Shown here: positions 22,776 to 34,841 of the stretch, piece by piece
Layout of the letters: each line of letters starts with the position of its first letter
How positions within the stretch are numbered: the stretch's first letter is position 1
NCBI RefSeq assembly: GCF_020360975.1
Contig: NW_025408671.1
Span: 6,324,001 to 6,388,000 of the forward strand
Origin: Hirsutella rhossiliensis
Taxonomy: Eukaryota; Ascomycota; Sordariomycetes; Hypocreales; Ophiocordycipitaceae
DNA: 64,000 bases
Direction of reading: 5' to 3'
Program-made: the position numbers and the translations under genes
Notes under the pieces: generated by a model
Told to the model about the DNA's origin: nothing
Seen by the model: only the letters and a program-made list of their open reading frames with translations
The model's database searches: none

Positions 22776-23339
22776 CTGAAAGATCAAGTGCCTGTGGAAG
22801 CATCAGACACAGCTGCCACTGATGAGTCGAGGCGGGTTGGCGTCCCCTACAGATTCTATCAACGTCTTTATCTGGTCCTACCCGCAGAATAAGCGAGCCA
22901 TGGTCTCGGCTGCCAGCCATGACACGGCCATCTTCAGGTATTTACTGGAAGGAGCGAGTGCACCGGGATTTGCTCCGAGGCAAGTACTGTCTGATGTTAA
23001 GGGCTCAGCTTCGAGGCGTGGACGATGCTGTGTAACCAAGAAGTCACATTGACTGGCCCATCACTTTGCCAGCGACATGGGAGCTGACACGTTGCTTTCA
23101 ACTGCCTTTTGCCGCTCGCTTGGAGTGCCTTCTTGCCGACCTTGATGAGGGGAGTGGTCAGCAAAGGCGAAGCATTGTAGACGAGCTTAACGCTGCTGCT
23201 ACAGGGTTAGCTTTGTGTCTGCCACGTAATGGACTTGTCAAGCTGGTAAAATACCGCTACACCATGCAAAATAGGGGCACCCCCATTGGAGGTGCTACTA
23301 ACGCGTATCATAAATCCTTTCTCTGCTCTGACACACTCC

Positions 23340-23919
23340 CTAGGTTGATAGCTGTACTTGTGCGGCCAGCAAGCTACCCTTGGAGCCCGGTAAGGACTTG
23401 TCTGGCAATATGTACTGTCCATTCTCCTTCTTCTCCGACTTCTTCCTGGCAGCGATCTCCACTCTATCTGCCGTGGCCGCCTTCTTGGCCGCCCCGGATG
23501 TGCCCTCGAGGGGGCTCGAGATGAAGTCTTCGCCCTCCTTGGACTCGGCGTTGTCGGCAGAACCGCTCTCACCCATGCCGCTCTCGTTGTCGGCGGCGTC
23601 GTCGACGAAGGAGTTATCGGTTAGCTACCTTGGTATCCCCAAAATCGGCGGAGACGAGGACGTATCACGCCCAAGCGCTTGGTACCAGCAAGGCTCCATC
23701 CGGCACATGAGCCTCCATGGACGCCCCAAAGGACTCGCACAGATAGTAGAAGGCCAAGACAAGCCGGCAGCGCTGGTCCTCCCCAAAGATGTAGGCACGC
23801 TGGTCCTCGTCGTCTTCCCCCTCGTCCTCCATCACAATGTCACCTCCCTCCATGCGGGCAGACCAAAGACGGTAGATGACCACGCGGAGGGCCATTAGGT
23901 CTTCGCGGTCGCCCATCAT
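23340..23919 (-). CDS. Hypothetical acidic protein, probably two exons
   Basis: Two coding-like blocks lie in a row on the minus strand. The first (23919-23665) reads MMGDREDLMALRVVIYRLW and has an acidic run (EDEGEDDEDQ). The second (from about 23600 to 23340) begins NSFVDDAADNESG and is a charged, probably disordered tail rich in Glu, Lys and Ser. A splice junction would have to lie at 23600-23690, where a CTAAC branch-like motif is present, but I could not fix it. The frame of the first block extends upstream (VLVLYVDGAPAR) to about 23970. Family not recognised. Confidence 0.35.
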
Positions 23920-23935
23920 TCTGGCGGGAGCCCCG

Positions 23936-24853
23936 TCAACATAGAGAACAAGAACTCGAGCTGCAGGGACCTGAGCTACGCGACCGTGTGCAGGATGCTT
24001 GAACCTGACGGCGGCGTTCGAAGACCGCCCGGCAGTTGGCCAATCTCATCCATCTAAAGGAGGGCGAAGCGGCCGGACAGTGGCGGGACCCAACCCAGGG
24101 CCTGAGCGACGGCCGCGTCCCGTTTGATATAAACTGCGCTGTTGTGCCGGCCGCGCTCCATGCCAATCCAACCTGGCAGCCATGTCCAGCGTCTATCCAG
24201 AGGACGCGCACACGAGAGACTGGGCTTGTCATGCGGCGATAAGTGCCAAGGTAGGGGAAGACCAAACGCTGCAATTCTTCCAATTCAACGTTTCGGTTAG
24301 CCAAGCCACGTCTTTGGTGCAGAATGACGTCGGCAACCATACATTCTATCATGGCCCGGCACACACGGACTCGCTCGCCACGTGCTCGATGGACAGTGTA
24401 ATCGTCGACTATACCTTGGCCATCAAAGGCCCGAAAACACCCGACCTCGTTTCCATGACCCATATCTGCATACACCTTCTCTCGCCACGGCCCGCTGAAC
24501 TCGATAGACGATGAGCAATTGCTGACCAAATGCCTCGGCCAACGCCATACCGCTGGCCTGACCAAGCCTGTCGGAGTCATAATGGCCAACATAGCACTTC
24601 AGTTTCAGGCATCAGCGTCCCCATGATAAACTTTATCAACGCTGCATACCATGGAACCATCATAAGGAGATGGCAACTGGCACCGATGGCCAAGGGCTTC
24701 GAGGTACAAGTCGATCGCTGTTTCGGTCCGGGCTCCCGGGACACGGCGCAGTCCAAGTCTCAGACACATGCTTTCCGCAGGAATGTAAATGTGCATGCCT
24801 GCCGTCTTACGAAGCGCATACAACAGTCCGAGGGACGTCATCGCGGATAGCAA
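23936..24853 (-). pseudogene. Possible decayed gene, unknown family
   Basis: Two minus-strand frames follow one another with a single stop and no overlap (24853-24605, then 24592-23936). The first reads TSLGLLYALRKTAGMHI; the second contains VYADMGHGNEVGCF and ELEELQRLVFPYLGTY. A competing plus-strand frame (24182-24514) makes the call weak. It could be the 5' part of the acidic protein just downstream. No domain is recognised. Confidence 0.2.
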
Positions 24854-25230
24854 GGGCCGACTCCAGTTAGAAGACCGGAGTTGGATGTGCTCGGAGGCGA
24901 CGAGTCAGGGCGAAGGGGGTGACAGTCTTGCCGCTTGGAGTGCTGCTGCCGGCGGTAAGTAGCGGCACGGAGAGCAACACCAGACAGCCGCGGAGTTTGA
25001 CTTTTTTGAGATTATCGCAGTTGTTCAAGCTCTGCGACCGGAAACCATCAGCATCTTCCCAGACGAAGGTGATATCGAGAGATTAGTCGGTCGGGTAGAG
25101 GGCGAGAGTGCCAGCTGTACCTTTTTTGTCCTAAAGGAGACTTGTGAATGGCATCTGGACTGATGTTTTCACAGTCGACGTCGAGTGATCTGCAGAGGGG
25201 GCTTTAATCAAGGCCCAAGTGACCCCATAG

Positions 25231-26917
25231 TTAATAAATGTAAATGAAATCGTCGTTTTCTCGGTCCGTCAAGTCCGGAAGCACCTTTCCCCCCCGACGA
25301 GACGCCGTGGCTGGCGGCGAGTCGCTCGAGCCCTCGTTGACGACAGAAGTCTCATCGTCATTGTTGCCGACTTGCTGAAGGCTGTCAAAGCGCTCCTGCA
25401 TCGATTGATCAACAACCTTGGCACTCTTGCCGTTGCGCACGCGCCTCTTCTCCTGCATCTTGTTGAGAACCATGAGGTTGGCCCACTGCATGAAGACGAC
25501 GGCGACGAGGGCAACAAAGATGCCCAGGCAGGCGCGCAGGCCGGGCCTGTATTCGGGCGCGTCCTTGTCGTTAAAGAGGAGCGGTCCAATGATGTTGCCG
25601 GCGGAGCTGGCGGCATTGTAGATGCTCATAATGGCCGACTTCTTGGTGGTGCCGGCCGTGTTGCCGACGATCCAGGTGACGATGAGCGGGTTGCCGCCAA
25701 AGAGAAAGGCGAGGAGATAGTATCCCACCAGCAGAGGCGCCTGCGCGTGGCTGTCGCGAGGGACGGAGAAGAGGACAGCCAGGCCGGCGACGACGGGCAA
25801 CATAAAGGCGGCGAGGACGGCGCCCTTGAGCCTCGCCTTTTGGGCCAGGTAACTCGCCAGCAGGATGACAATGGTCTGGACGGCGCCAAAGGGCATGTTG
25901 AGGAGGCTCGTGTAGCGCTTGTCGGAGATGAGACCGCCGAGGATGAGGGGGCCAAAGGTGTTTGTGACGCTGGCGCCGACGTTGAGCAGTAGCGTCATGG
26001 CGATCCAGAGATACGTCTTGGGCTCGAGGGCGGCCTCGGCGACGTGCCTCCACTCAAAGGTGCGGGAGCCGGTTCCTGTCTGGTTGGCCCGCAGGCGCTC
26101 GATGGCCTGGGCCTTTTCGTGGTCGGTGAGGAAACGGGCCGAGGGGATGTCGTTGTCGAGTTTCCAGTAGACGAAGGGGGCCGAGACGATGGTGACGAGG
26201 CCGACGAAGAGGAAGATGCTGGGAGGGGGGTGTCAGCAGGGATTCTTTTTTTTTCTGGACCGGGATTCCTCACATCTGCCATTGGGCGAGCACAGGCGAC
26301 TTGATCTGACCGAGGCCGTAGGAGACAGCGGCGCCGAATATGGTGGCGGCGCCATTTGTGCTGTACCAGGCGGCGACGCGGAGCGGCTGCTCGGAGCGGC
26401 GGTACCACTGGCTGGTGATGACACTGAATAGCGGCAGGCAGCCGGCTTCAAAGAGGCCGAGGAAGAAACGGGCGGCCATGAGGCCCGCAAAGCTGTGGCA
26501 GGCGGCGGTGGCAGCCTGGGCGATGCCCCAGCCGAGGCACAGGGCGGGCATGAGGACGCGATGCCGGACCTTGACGATGAGGACCGACGACAGCGGCTGC
26601 CAGGCCAGCTGGGCAATCGGGGCAATGGAGCCGACGAGCGAGTACTGGTTGCCCGTCAGGCGGGTGTCCTCCTTGAGGCCGTAGGCGGCGCCGTAGCCGA
26701 GGACCGACTTGTCGAGGATCTGCAGGAAGTAGACCCAGACGAGGATGACGAGGATGGTGCGGTCCGTCTTGCGGCAGATGCGCCGGCTGTCGTCGTCGGT
26801 GAGGCGGACCAGGGTCGGGGGAGCGGCCGTTAGCGACGGCACGGCGTCGTCTTTGCCATGGCCGTCCATGTGCTCGTCGTGGGCAATGTCCAGCTTGTCG
26901 GCTGCGGCGGCCACCAT
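25231..26917 (-). CDS. MFS permease, Dal5/allantoate (ACS) family
   Basis: Exon 1 is 26917-26274 and exon 2 is 26218-25231, joined across an intron with GTGAGG donor and CCCAG acceptor to give a 543-residue protein reading WQIIFLFVGLV across the junction. Anion:cation symporters of this family import organic anions such as allantoate, nicotinate or small carboxylates across the plasma membrane; the substrate cannot be told. Visible family marks are ICRKTDRTILVILVWVYFLQ before TM1, a conserved Asp in LDKSVLGYGAAYGL, RFFLGLFEAGCLPLF, and the cytosolic-loop motif FLTDHEKAQAIERLR. A cluster of membrane segments follows, including NPLIVTWIVGNTAGTTKK, and an acidic, Ser-rich C-tail closes the protein. 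About twelve membrane segments can be counted. No break is seen; probably functional. Confidence 0.88.
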
Positions 26918-28865
26918 GGTCGGGGGCCGTGAAGGAGGGAGGATGGAGCAGGGGACCGTTCAGTGGGCGAGGTGAGCTTCGGGGGGGGGGCGCCTGGTTT
27001 ACGGCGGGCCTGGAGGATCTGTGGTTGCTGTGCTGCCGAAGCCTGTAAGGACCTAGTGGCCCTGCTAGCTGACGGGTGTGCGCCTGTGAAGATATGCAGA
27101 TATGCACGCGCCGAGAGGCAGGACCCCACGAGGCCATTGCCTGGGAAAAATGGGGGCGGTCGTCCACCTCGTGCAGCCGACTCCATATCGCCTGAAGATG
27201 CCGGGAGGTGGGGAGGTGGTGTGTTTATGTACCTGATTTTACCAGAGATGAATGTACGATTTGGCCCATCTATACCGAGATAAAGGAGATGGGGACGAGA
27301 AAAACTCAACAAGCCGGTGACGACGAGCCTATCTTATGCTTCCCCTGGCGGCCCATGACGGCGAGGTGCCGCTCCGATTCCACACATACATTAATACAGA
27401 CTTGACCAAGCATGGATGGGATGGACTCCCCGTCTACAACGCATGTACTGTGACGCTCTCCCCTGGGCCCGTCCTCCACCCGCTGGTGCGAGTGTCCAGT
27501 TTGTATCCTTTACAAGCTCTCGTCCACTGCCTCGCCGTAGAGTCCCGTCTTCTTGTACCCAGACGCCTTGCGCCATCACGGAATCGGTGCGAGTCTTTGA
27601 CCTTCTCCAAAGTCTTGAGCTGCCGTCACAGTCAGACCCGGCCCAGAGACACAGGGTCTGACTGTTTCTGCTGCTAATTAGAGGGCTTCCCCGTTGCACA
27701 CACTTACCCACTCCTACAGCTTTGTACGTCCACACTCCGTTGATAACAAGAGCAACGGCGATTGGTCCCGTTCACGGACCGCACGTGGGGTGTGCCGTTT
27801 CAATAACCGCCCTGTCCATCCAACGAATGTCTTCATCAACGTCTTCATCAACGTCTTCATCAACGTCTTCATCACTCGTTCGCCATGGCCCCGGAGTCCC
27901 GGATCGTGGACCGGCCTCGGCCCCGCCCGCCTTCCACGTACATGTACGGATAGTGGTGGGGTGTTGAAGCTGCCTCCCCGCGCGGAGCCCGACCCGAAAG
28001 AATCTCGACATCTCCGATCCTTGCGTTGCACGCAAAGTCTAATTCTAATGCCCGACCGATTGGATTTACCAGCCCTTGCGTGAACCCTCCATCCGGTGGA
28101 ACGTTGACAATGGAACTTGAAATTTGACTTTGGCAAGAAGAAACGAGTGAACGCTGCAAGCCGGGCCTCACAAGACATCGCTCGATGCCCTCGGCCAACC
28201 GGCCCATTTGCCGTCAAAGCGGCGATTCACCTCCAAGACTGGCTGCCCGTCGTCTCTCTAATCCATTTCAGTGGCCCGCTGTGAGACTTGGCGCACAAGG
28301 TTTCGCTGTACCGATCGGCCAACTGGAACGCCAAGGGAGGTGCCAGCCACCCCCAGATGATACGACCTCGTCATACAGCACCGCCAGCAGACGCTACACC
28401 TGGCTGTCAGTTCGAAGTCAGTCCTTGTCTGGGCTCGATGTCTGATCCCAAAGAGGACGTCATCTAATAGCACATTGAACCATTCACGGCTATTGCCTCT
28501 AGAGCCAGTACATGAGAACAATCTCAATAGCCATGGCATACCATCTACGCGCTTATTGGCACGGCCAAGAGCCCAAAGCGCCAATCGGATTGTCTTGCTT
28601 CCTGGGAGTTGACATCATTCAGCCATGGTGGAGCATATAGTCTCGGCAACGAGACTGGCGCTGGGTTGGAGAGGGCAAAATCAGACCCCTGAAGGATCAT
28701 TCTCCAATTGCTGCTTGGCTACTTCATTTCACCAGACTTGCCCTGGATAGTCATGCGCAGCTTTGAATAGGTCATGAGGTTTCGACCCCAGAAGTGCGCA
28801 GTTCCAAGGATGTGCCCCCAATGATATCGACAGACAGGCATCACTCAACCGATCCGCGCACACCT
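26918..28865. other. Intergenic, no gene seen
   Basis: About 1.9 kb between the permease start and the stop of the glycosidase gene. Open frames are short and overlapping. A 12-bp minisatellite is the only clear feature. Confidence 0.45.
27829..27875. repeat. 12-bp minisatellite (gtcttcatcaac)
   Basis: Almost four tandem copies of gtcttcatcaac. On the minus strand this would read (DEDV)n, but the surrounding frame has no gene-like features. Confidence 0.9.
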
Positions 28866-30998
28866 TCAAAATTTGACGACCGGCAAGTCCGACATGTGCA
28901 CCTTGGCCGCCCCGTACGGAACCAGCTTAAACGACCTCCTCTCCCCGATACACGTCCTGTTCGACGGAGCCCAGTCCGGCGTGATGCCCAGCCGCAGACC
29001 CCAGGAAATCTCGCAGCCGTCCACCGTAATGTGATTCGGCGGCGCGCCGTGCTCAAAGACAGGGTCAGGCAGGCGGGCCCCGCTCAGGCCATGGTACCGG
29101 AGGGTTGCAGGGTCGATTGCCACGTTCCAGGGCGTGGTGCTGTTGATGTAGTGGTCTCGGAGCTGGGGGAATGGCAAGTATGATAGCCCAGGGCCTCTGG
29201 TGTCGTACCAGGCGTGCGGGAACGACGATGTCTGAGAGAAGCCGACGTCGAGCGCGTAGAGCAGATTGCCGTACAGCACGGCGACGGTGTCGTTGGCTCG
29301 GGCCTCGGTTCGGACTTCGGTCGACACGATGCACACAACCTTGGTCTGGTCCGGATTGACAAGGATCTTGTACATGCCCGATGTGGCATCTCGCTTGGGG
29401 AGGTTGATGAGGCCTTGGACGGCTTTGAAGGAATGAGACCACCTCGGCACGCGAATGTAAAGGTTAAACTGCCTGTCCGTCGTGATCGTGTACGAAAGCG
29501 TGTCATCAAAAGGATATGCCGTGTCGCACGAGATGGCGACGGAGCCGCCATCCACCGTGGCCGTCACAGTCGACGGGCCCAGCAGGACGTGCGCCAGACC
29601 TTCCTCTCCGACGGCGGCCCAGCTGTTGGACACAAACTTGGGGTAGCCCTGCGGGTGGTTGACGGTGCAGCACGGATACATCGGCTCCATGCCAAAGGTG
29701 GTGGCGAGCCGCTGTTGGCCGTGGTGAAGAGCGGCGGGAGGTGGCCGTCGCTGGCCGTCGTGTTGAGGGCAAACGGCTGGTTGGGCTGGGCCATGTACTG
29801 GTGCGCCCACTTGTCGCCCGTCATCATGGCGGGAAAGGCGTTGAAGATGGCCCGCTCCGCGCGGTCGGCATGTTCACTTCTTCCGAGCACCTGGTACATA
29901 TAGACGAGCGAGTAGGCTGTCTCGACGGCGGTGCACAGCTCGCTTCCCATAGAGGGCCCCAGGTCGCGCTCTATCTCGTCGGCAAGAACCGACCCGGAGG
30001 CGGAGCCGTGGTAGCGAAACGTCCAGCTTATGGCGTCGAGGCTCTTCTGGACCATGCTGCTGCTGCCGTTTATGCGATATATGACGGCAGAGGCTTTCAG
30101 GCTTATTCAAGGCGGTTAGCAGAGGCGCTCACTCAGGGGAGCAGGGGCAGAGTATACCTTGACCGACGTTGACGCCGTGAATGTATGGGAAAATAGATTC
30201 ATCGTTCGAAGCGACCACTTTTTCAAAGGTGCCCTCGGTGTACCACTTGTCCCATTTGTACCGATTCTGCGCATAGAACAAGTCCATATTCTCCCACAGA
30301 ACAGAGTCCTGGTCCGATGAATGGTTCTCGAGCAGCCACTGGATCGTGATGATCAAGTCGTGAATGCGCGCTTGCCCCCACCTGCAGTCAACGTCCTTGG
30401 CGCAGTTTGTGAAGCCCCGGCTGTTGTCCTTGAGCATGGCATTGCTCAGAGACATGAAACTTCTCAAGCTCGTCACGACCGGATCCTGCCACGTCTTGTT
30501 TGCCTCGGCGAGCTGGACGAGGCCCAGGAGAAAGGGCGTGCGTGCCCAAAAGTTGCGCGCCTCTCCCACCTCGGGCCCGATCCAGCCGTCTGGGGCCTGG
30601 TGGCCGAGGACGGTGCTGGCGACCTGGTGAACCTGAGCCTTGAGCCGGGCATGGTCGAGCTCGTAGGCCATGGGCACCAGCGAATTGAACCAGTAGGGGA
30701 GCGCCTCGTTGAGGTTGCTGTACTCGGTGCCGCCATGGCCCGGGACGTTGAGCCAGCTAGACTCTTTGACGTAGACGTAAAAGTCGTGCTCGTGGCCGGC
30801 GAGCCCGTCGGCCATGGCCCGCATCTCGCCGAGGAGCCATCCGGCCGGCTTGATGGAGCCGACAGGGAGAGGCGAGAATTTCCACGGCCGGACTGCTCTG
30901 CCGGTTAGCGACCGAGTGGCTGAGCGGCGTCAGGACATACGAGTTCTGGATGGCCCTGCAGCGAGCGTTGAGCAAACCTGCAGCGGCAAGACCGCCAT
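28866..30998 (-). CDS. GH127-type (DUF1680) glycosidase, secreted, with frameshifts
   Basis: Members are retaining beta-L-arabinofuranosidase-like enzymes that act on plant or other polysaccharides. Candidate start [13 protein letters not shown] (30998) resembles a signal peptide. An intron at 30935-30940 to 30898 (GTATGT...CTAACCGGCAG) leads to [19 protein letters not shown]. The next exon (30897-30158) contains [12 protein letters not shown] and [11 protein letters not shown]; the last exon runs from 30101. The zinc/nucleophile residues expected of the family are visible: Glu and Cys in [10 protein letters not shown], and the paired Cys in [11 protein letters not shown]. Three places need one extra base to stay in frame: near 30972 (a G run), at the intron 2 junction, and near 29720 (TTANSG then LATTFGMEP). 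With so few, homopolymer-like defects, it is either a young pseudogene or an intact gene with consensus errors. Confidence 0.7.
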
Positions 30999-31539
30999 GC
31001 AACGTGAGGGTCTCTTGCTCCCTCAAGGCGGCTCGGGTTTTGTTTTCATTTCAATGCATCGACTGAAGACGGCGTCCAAAGGTCTACATGTAGGTGGACC
31101 TTGCCGCATAAGTCCTCCCTTTGCCTGGACCGGCGCAGGCGAGCAGAGTTCAAAGCGAGGCGGAAGACACATCATATCAAGTGACCTCACGTGGACCAAG
31201 CATGCATGGAAGAAGAAACCAGGCTGCGGGCCGGAATCGTCGGGGCGGCGAAGGAAGGGAGGCACTGTTACATTGGAGGATCGTCTCGTGAACAATTGGT
31301 GGGCGAAGAAGGGTGTGAGACCACTTATGCCTCTTGTCAGCTGACCTGTTGATCTTCCTAGAGACTATTCGCGAATTGAATTATAGCAACGGATGCAACG
31401 TCAGTCGAAATGAGGCGGATCCCTGTAGGCGATATGCTACTAGCGGATTGCACTTGGTAGCTGCATGCTCCGGCACTGACACTTGGCCCGTCTCCAGCCG
31501 TTCCACGATCGCAGTCCCTATTCCACGCGCATCCAACTC

Positions 31540-32652
31540 ATGAGCTGGTCTCTCTCGGCCCGGGACTTTGTCCTGGGAGTCGTCGTCGGCGCCGTTGTCG
31601 CCTTTCTTCTTGGGACGGCTGTGTTTGCTGCCGTGCTCCGCTCAACCAACGGCTACAGCCTGGGTCACTGGAAGCTCAACGTGAGAACCCCCTTGGACTC
31701 CATGTGGATGAACCTGGGATACTGGTAGGCCAGCCTGGTCTTGCAGCCAATGACGCAGTTTGTTCATCCGTGTCTGTATAGGAAAGCCGCAGACGGAAAG
31801 CCTGTTCACCACTTCGACGAGGCCTGCCTCGGCCTCCTCACGGAAATCCTCAAGACAGCCGGACTTCTGGACCAGAATACGACTTCAGCCTCCCGCACCC
31901 TGTCAATTCTCGACCTCGGTTTCGGATGCGGGGACCAGACATGGGCACTGGCTCGCCTCCTCCGGCCCCGATCCAGCGACCACTTCCGCTATGTAGGCCT
32001 CACTCTGGACGAGTCGCAGCTTCGGACGGCCATGAGGAAGCTCCACCGCGAGCTCGCATCGCCTGCAAATGTCAACCCCGTCCTTGAAAGGGCCTCCTTT
32101 CACCTCTACTGCGCCAATGCTGCCAAGCCCGACTCCTGGACCCCGGCCGCCCGAGGCGCAGTCCAGGGCCTAGCCGACCCCGACCGCACCGACAGATGGC
32201 TTCTCGCCCTCGACTGCCTCTACCACTTCTCACCTTCGCGGAAGCCCATCTTTCAGTATGCAGCGTGGAAGCTCGACGCCAACGTCATGGCCTTTGACCT
32301 GATTCTCAACGAAAAGGCATCCAGGCGGGACAAGCTGCTCGTGCGCGCTGTCGGGTTGATGATGAGCTGTCCCCTCCACACTTTCTTGACCGAGGACCAG
32401 TACAGGGCCCAAATGGTTGAGTGCGGCTACGATGGAGGTGGTGTTGTCATCCGCGACATCTCTGACGACGTATATGCCGGCGTCGCCAATTATCTTCGGC
32501 GGCAGGAAGAGGCGCTCAGCCTGTATGGCGTATCGATCGGCGGCTTCAAGCTGGCTGGGCGATTGTTCGATTGGTTCAACAAGTCGAGAGTCGTCAAGGC
32601 CTCCATTGTCGTCGGGCGTATAAAAGACAAGCCGGAAACCAACAATCGCTGA
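31540..32652 (+). CDS. Membrane-anchored SAM-dependent methyltransferase
   Basis: Exon 1 is 31540-31724 and exon 2 is 31782-32652, giving 351 residues; the intron (GTAGGC...TATAG) splits a Trp codon (YWKAADGKP). The N-terminus carries one membrane segment (FVLGVVVGAVVAFLLG), so the enzyme is probably tethered to a membrane with the catalytic domain on one face. The class I SAM-binding loop is ILDLGFGCGDQTW (motif I), followed by YVGLTLDESQL (the acidic end of beta 2) and LLALDCLYHFS (motif IV region). This resembles fungal Erg6/UbiE-like small-molecule methyltransferases; the substrate is unknown. It lies tail-to-head with the GH64 gene and head-to-head with the GH127 gene. No defects seen. 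Confidence 0.82.
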
Positions 32653-33482
32653 TCTCTCCACCCCAGCCTCTGCGACTCATGATTCTATCCTCGATGCGTC
32701 CCACCTCGGCCGAGCCCAGCAGTTGATCCCATCTCAGCAACTGCTGGTCTTGTTCAACTTTTATCGGAACCCAGCTGGCTTTGCACCGCCAGCCGCATCC
32801 TCGTCTCGGTTGCATGGACCAATGTCTAGCATGCGCCGAAGCAGCATTGAAGGGCCGCTCGCCTCTAGAAAATGATCGACAACGCCCTCGCAATTGCCGC
32901 TTTTCACTTTTATTCTAGCGATTCTGACAACAATTGAAGCTTTTACTGGATGCAACTCCGCCAAATCTCCCCGCTGTTTGTCCTGGGAGCATGTTCAATA
33001 TCGGCAGGGGATCGGTGCCCTGGCGCCATATGGGATTGCACCTCCAGGACCTTGATTTAATGACCCTGGGCGCAAACTCATTTGTCCTGCGCGCGGGCCA
33101 GATTCCAAGGAACCACCAACTGCTCAAGATCGGGGATTATTCATCTCTTTCGAGCGCCGAGGCAAGCCCGCTGCTGGTAATCCTCGCGGCTGTCGATGGC
33201 TTCTACTCCTGAGCTCAAAATACAACTCTCCATCTTCAAATCATCTTGAAACGCACTGTTCCACGAAGCAAGACAAGGCCGCGTGCTTTGAAAATGTCTC
33301 AGACTATCGTATTCGCACACAATGGGTCGAGAACATGTCTGGTGAGTCACTGGCCTGGGTTGGCATTCCAGCCCGTGGCTTCGCAATCAAGCACGATCTT
33401 CCCAAGATATCTATATGGCCTCCAAGCCTGGCCGTCTTGCTTGCGGATTGGTTGTGTTGGGCCACTTCCCGGGGTTTGCACC

Positions 33483-34841
33483 ATGCGCCAATCGACCTTT
33501 CTCCTTGCGCTCCTCGGGGTAGCGTCGGCGTCTCCGTCCTGGGTTCGCCGAGCCAAGATGTCTTTCAGTATAGCTCGTCCAGGGGGAGTCGGGGACGTCG
33601 TCGTAAATGAGGAAAACCTACTCCACGGCACCTATCATGATCCCGCCACAAGAGTCGTCCATCATCACGTCCAACGAACATCCTATGTGGACAATGAGTC
33701 GCTGCAGCTAGAATTCGTCAACAACCACCGCGGGGGCCAAATCCGCGCCTACATCTCGGGCTTGGACTCCTCCAAGCGAGTCGTCTTCGTCAAGGCCGAC
33801 GGTTCGCTGGTGTATCCGAGCTCTGGCGGCTCCAACGTTCCCGTACCCGTCAAGGAGAACATCGCCATTCCTATTCGCGCCGGGAGCACCAGTTTCAAAA
33901 TGACTCTGCCAATACCCATATATTCCGGTCGCGTTTGGTTCGCCGAAGGAGAACTCCGCTTCTTCATGGTCAAGACCTCGGACGGTGACGGCCTGGTGCA
34001 GCCCTCGCCGAGCAACCTTCGAGATCCTAGCTCAGGGATCCACTGGGGATTCGCCGAGTTGACTTACACCAAAGCACGCGAGATTTTCGCAAACATCAGC
34101 TACGTCGACTTTGTCGGACTCATCCTCAGTGTGAGCTTGAAGGAGAGGGACAAAAGAGGGACCCAGCTTACCCGCGGTTTGGGGCCCGACTCCATCTCCA
34201 AGATATGCAGTGGCATGGTCAATCAGTCGGGCAAGGATGGCTTCCCATGGGACCGCATGTGCGTCGCCAATGATTCGGGGACGCCCATCCGAGTACTGTC
34301 GCCGAACAACTACGCCATCATCAACGACGCGGACTTTCGGGCATATTGGAACGCCTACGTCGACGATGTGTGGAAACGGTACAGCACCTCTACTTTGACA
34401 ATCAATACGCAATCTCACGCCGGCAATGTCAAGTGCAAAGTATCGGACGACATGCTCAAGTGCAGTGGCGGCGACAATCGCGGCTATCCCAAGCCAACAG
34501 CGGAGGACATTTGGGGCTGCAACAGCGGGCCGTTTGAGAGGCACAAAGACGACAACCCCGTCCACGTAGCCGTCATTCCGCGTCTCTGCGCCGCCTTTGT
34601 ACGCTCTACTCTGCTGCTCTCGGGCGGCGAGGTCCAGCCGCGTCTGGCGTCTTCGTCATACTACACCATCAATCCCGCCAGTCACTACAGCCGCCTCATC
34701 CACGAACTCGAAGTTGACGGCAGAGGCTACGCCTTCCCGTACGACGACGTCAACCCTGACGAAGGGGGCAACGCCTCGGGCCTGGTGTCCTCGGCTGTCC
34801 CAGACACGCTCACGATATACGTTGGCGGATCCCCGCCGTGA
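33483..34841 (+). CDS. Secreted GH64 beta-1,3-glucanase
   Basis: GH64 enzymes cleave beta-1,3-glucan (laminarin, fungal cell-wall glucan) and have a thaumatin-like domain. The chosen start, MRQSTFLLALLGVASASP, is a clear signal peptide; the frame is open further upstream but that stretch lacks protein-like character. The 452-residue product shows DNESLQLEFVNNHRGGQI near the N-terminus. The family's acidic catalytic region is in HWGFAELTYTKAR and NISYVDFVGL, with conserved blocks FRAYWNAYVDDVWKRYS and IWGCNSGPFER, and a C-terminal YTINPASHYSRLIHEL. It is a single exon with no defects. It is likely extracellular, used in wall remodelling or in attacking other fungi. Confidence 0.88.
   Translation: MRQSTFLLALLGVASASPSWVRRAKMSFSIARPGGVGDVVVNEENLLHGTYHDPATRVVHHHVQRTSYVDNESLQLEFVNNHRGGQIRAYISGLDSSKRVVFVKADGSLVYPSSGGSNVPVPVKENIAIPIRAGSTSFKMTLPIPIYSGRVWFAEGELRFFMVKTSDGDGLVQPSPSNLRDPSSGIHWGFAELTYTKAREIFANISYVDFVGLILSVSLKERDKRGTQLTRGLGPDSISKICSGMVNQSGKDGFPWDRMCVANDSGTPIRVLSPNNYAIINDADFRAYWNAYVDDVWKRYSTSTLTINTQSHAGNVKCKVSDDMLKCSGGDNRGYPKPTAEDIWGCNSGPFERHKDDNPVHVAVIPRLCAAFVRSTLLLSGGEVQPRLASSSYYTINPASHYSRLIHELEVDGRGYAFPYDDVNPDEGGNASGLVSSAVPDTLTIYVGGSPP

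Noticed and set aside
25372..25992. Long plus-strand frame of 206 codons opposite the permease
   Set aside because: Antisense to an intact MFS gene; its composition is low-complexity Asp/Glu/Gly/Arg.
27772..28035. Minus-strand frame with repeated DEDV acidic motif
   Set aside because: The acidic repeat comes from a 12-bp minisatellite; the flanking translation is not protein-like.
29214..29903. 229-codon plus-strand frame opposite the GH127 gene
   Set aside because: Antisense shadow; no motif, and the minus strand carries the catalytic Cys pair.
20600..31000. A biosynthetic gene cluster built from the peroxidase, permease, glycosidase and methyltransferase
   Set aside because: No core synthase (PKS, NRPS, terpene synthase) or pathway regulator is present; the genes are better explained as independent neighbours.
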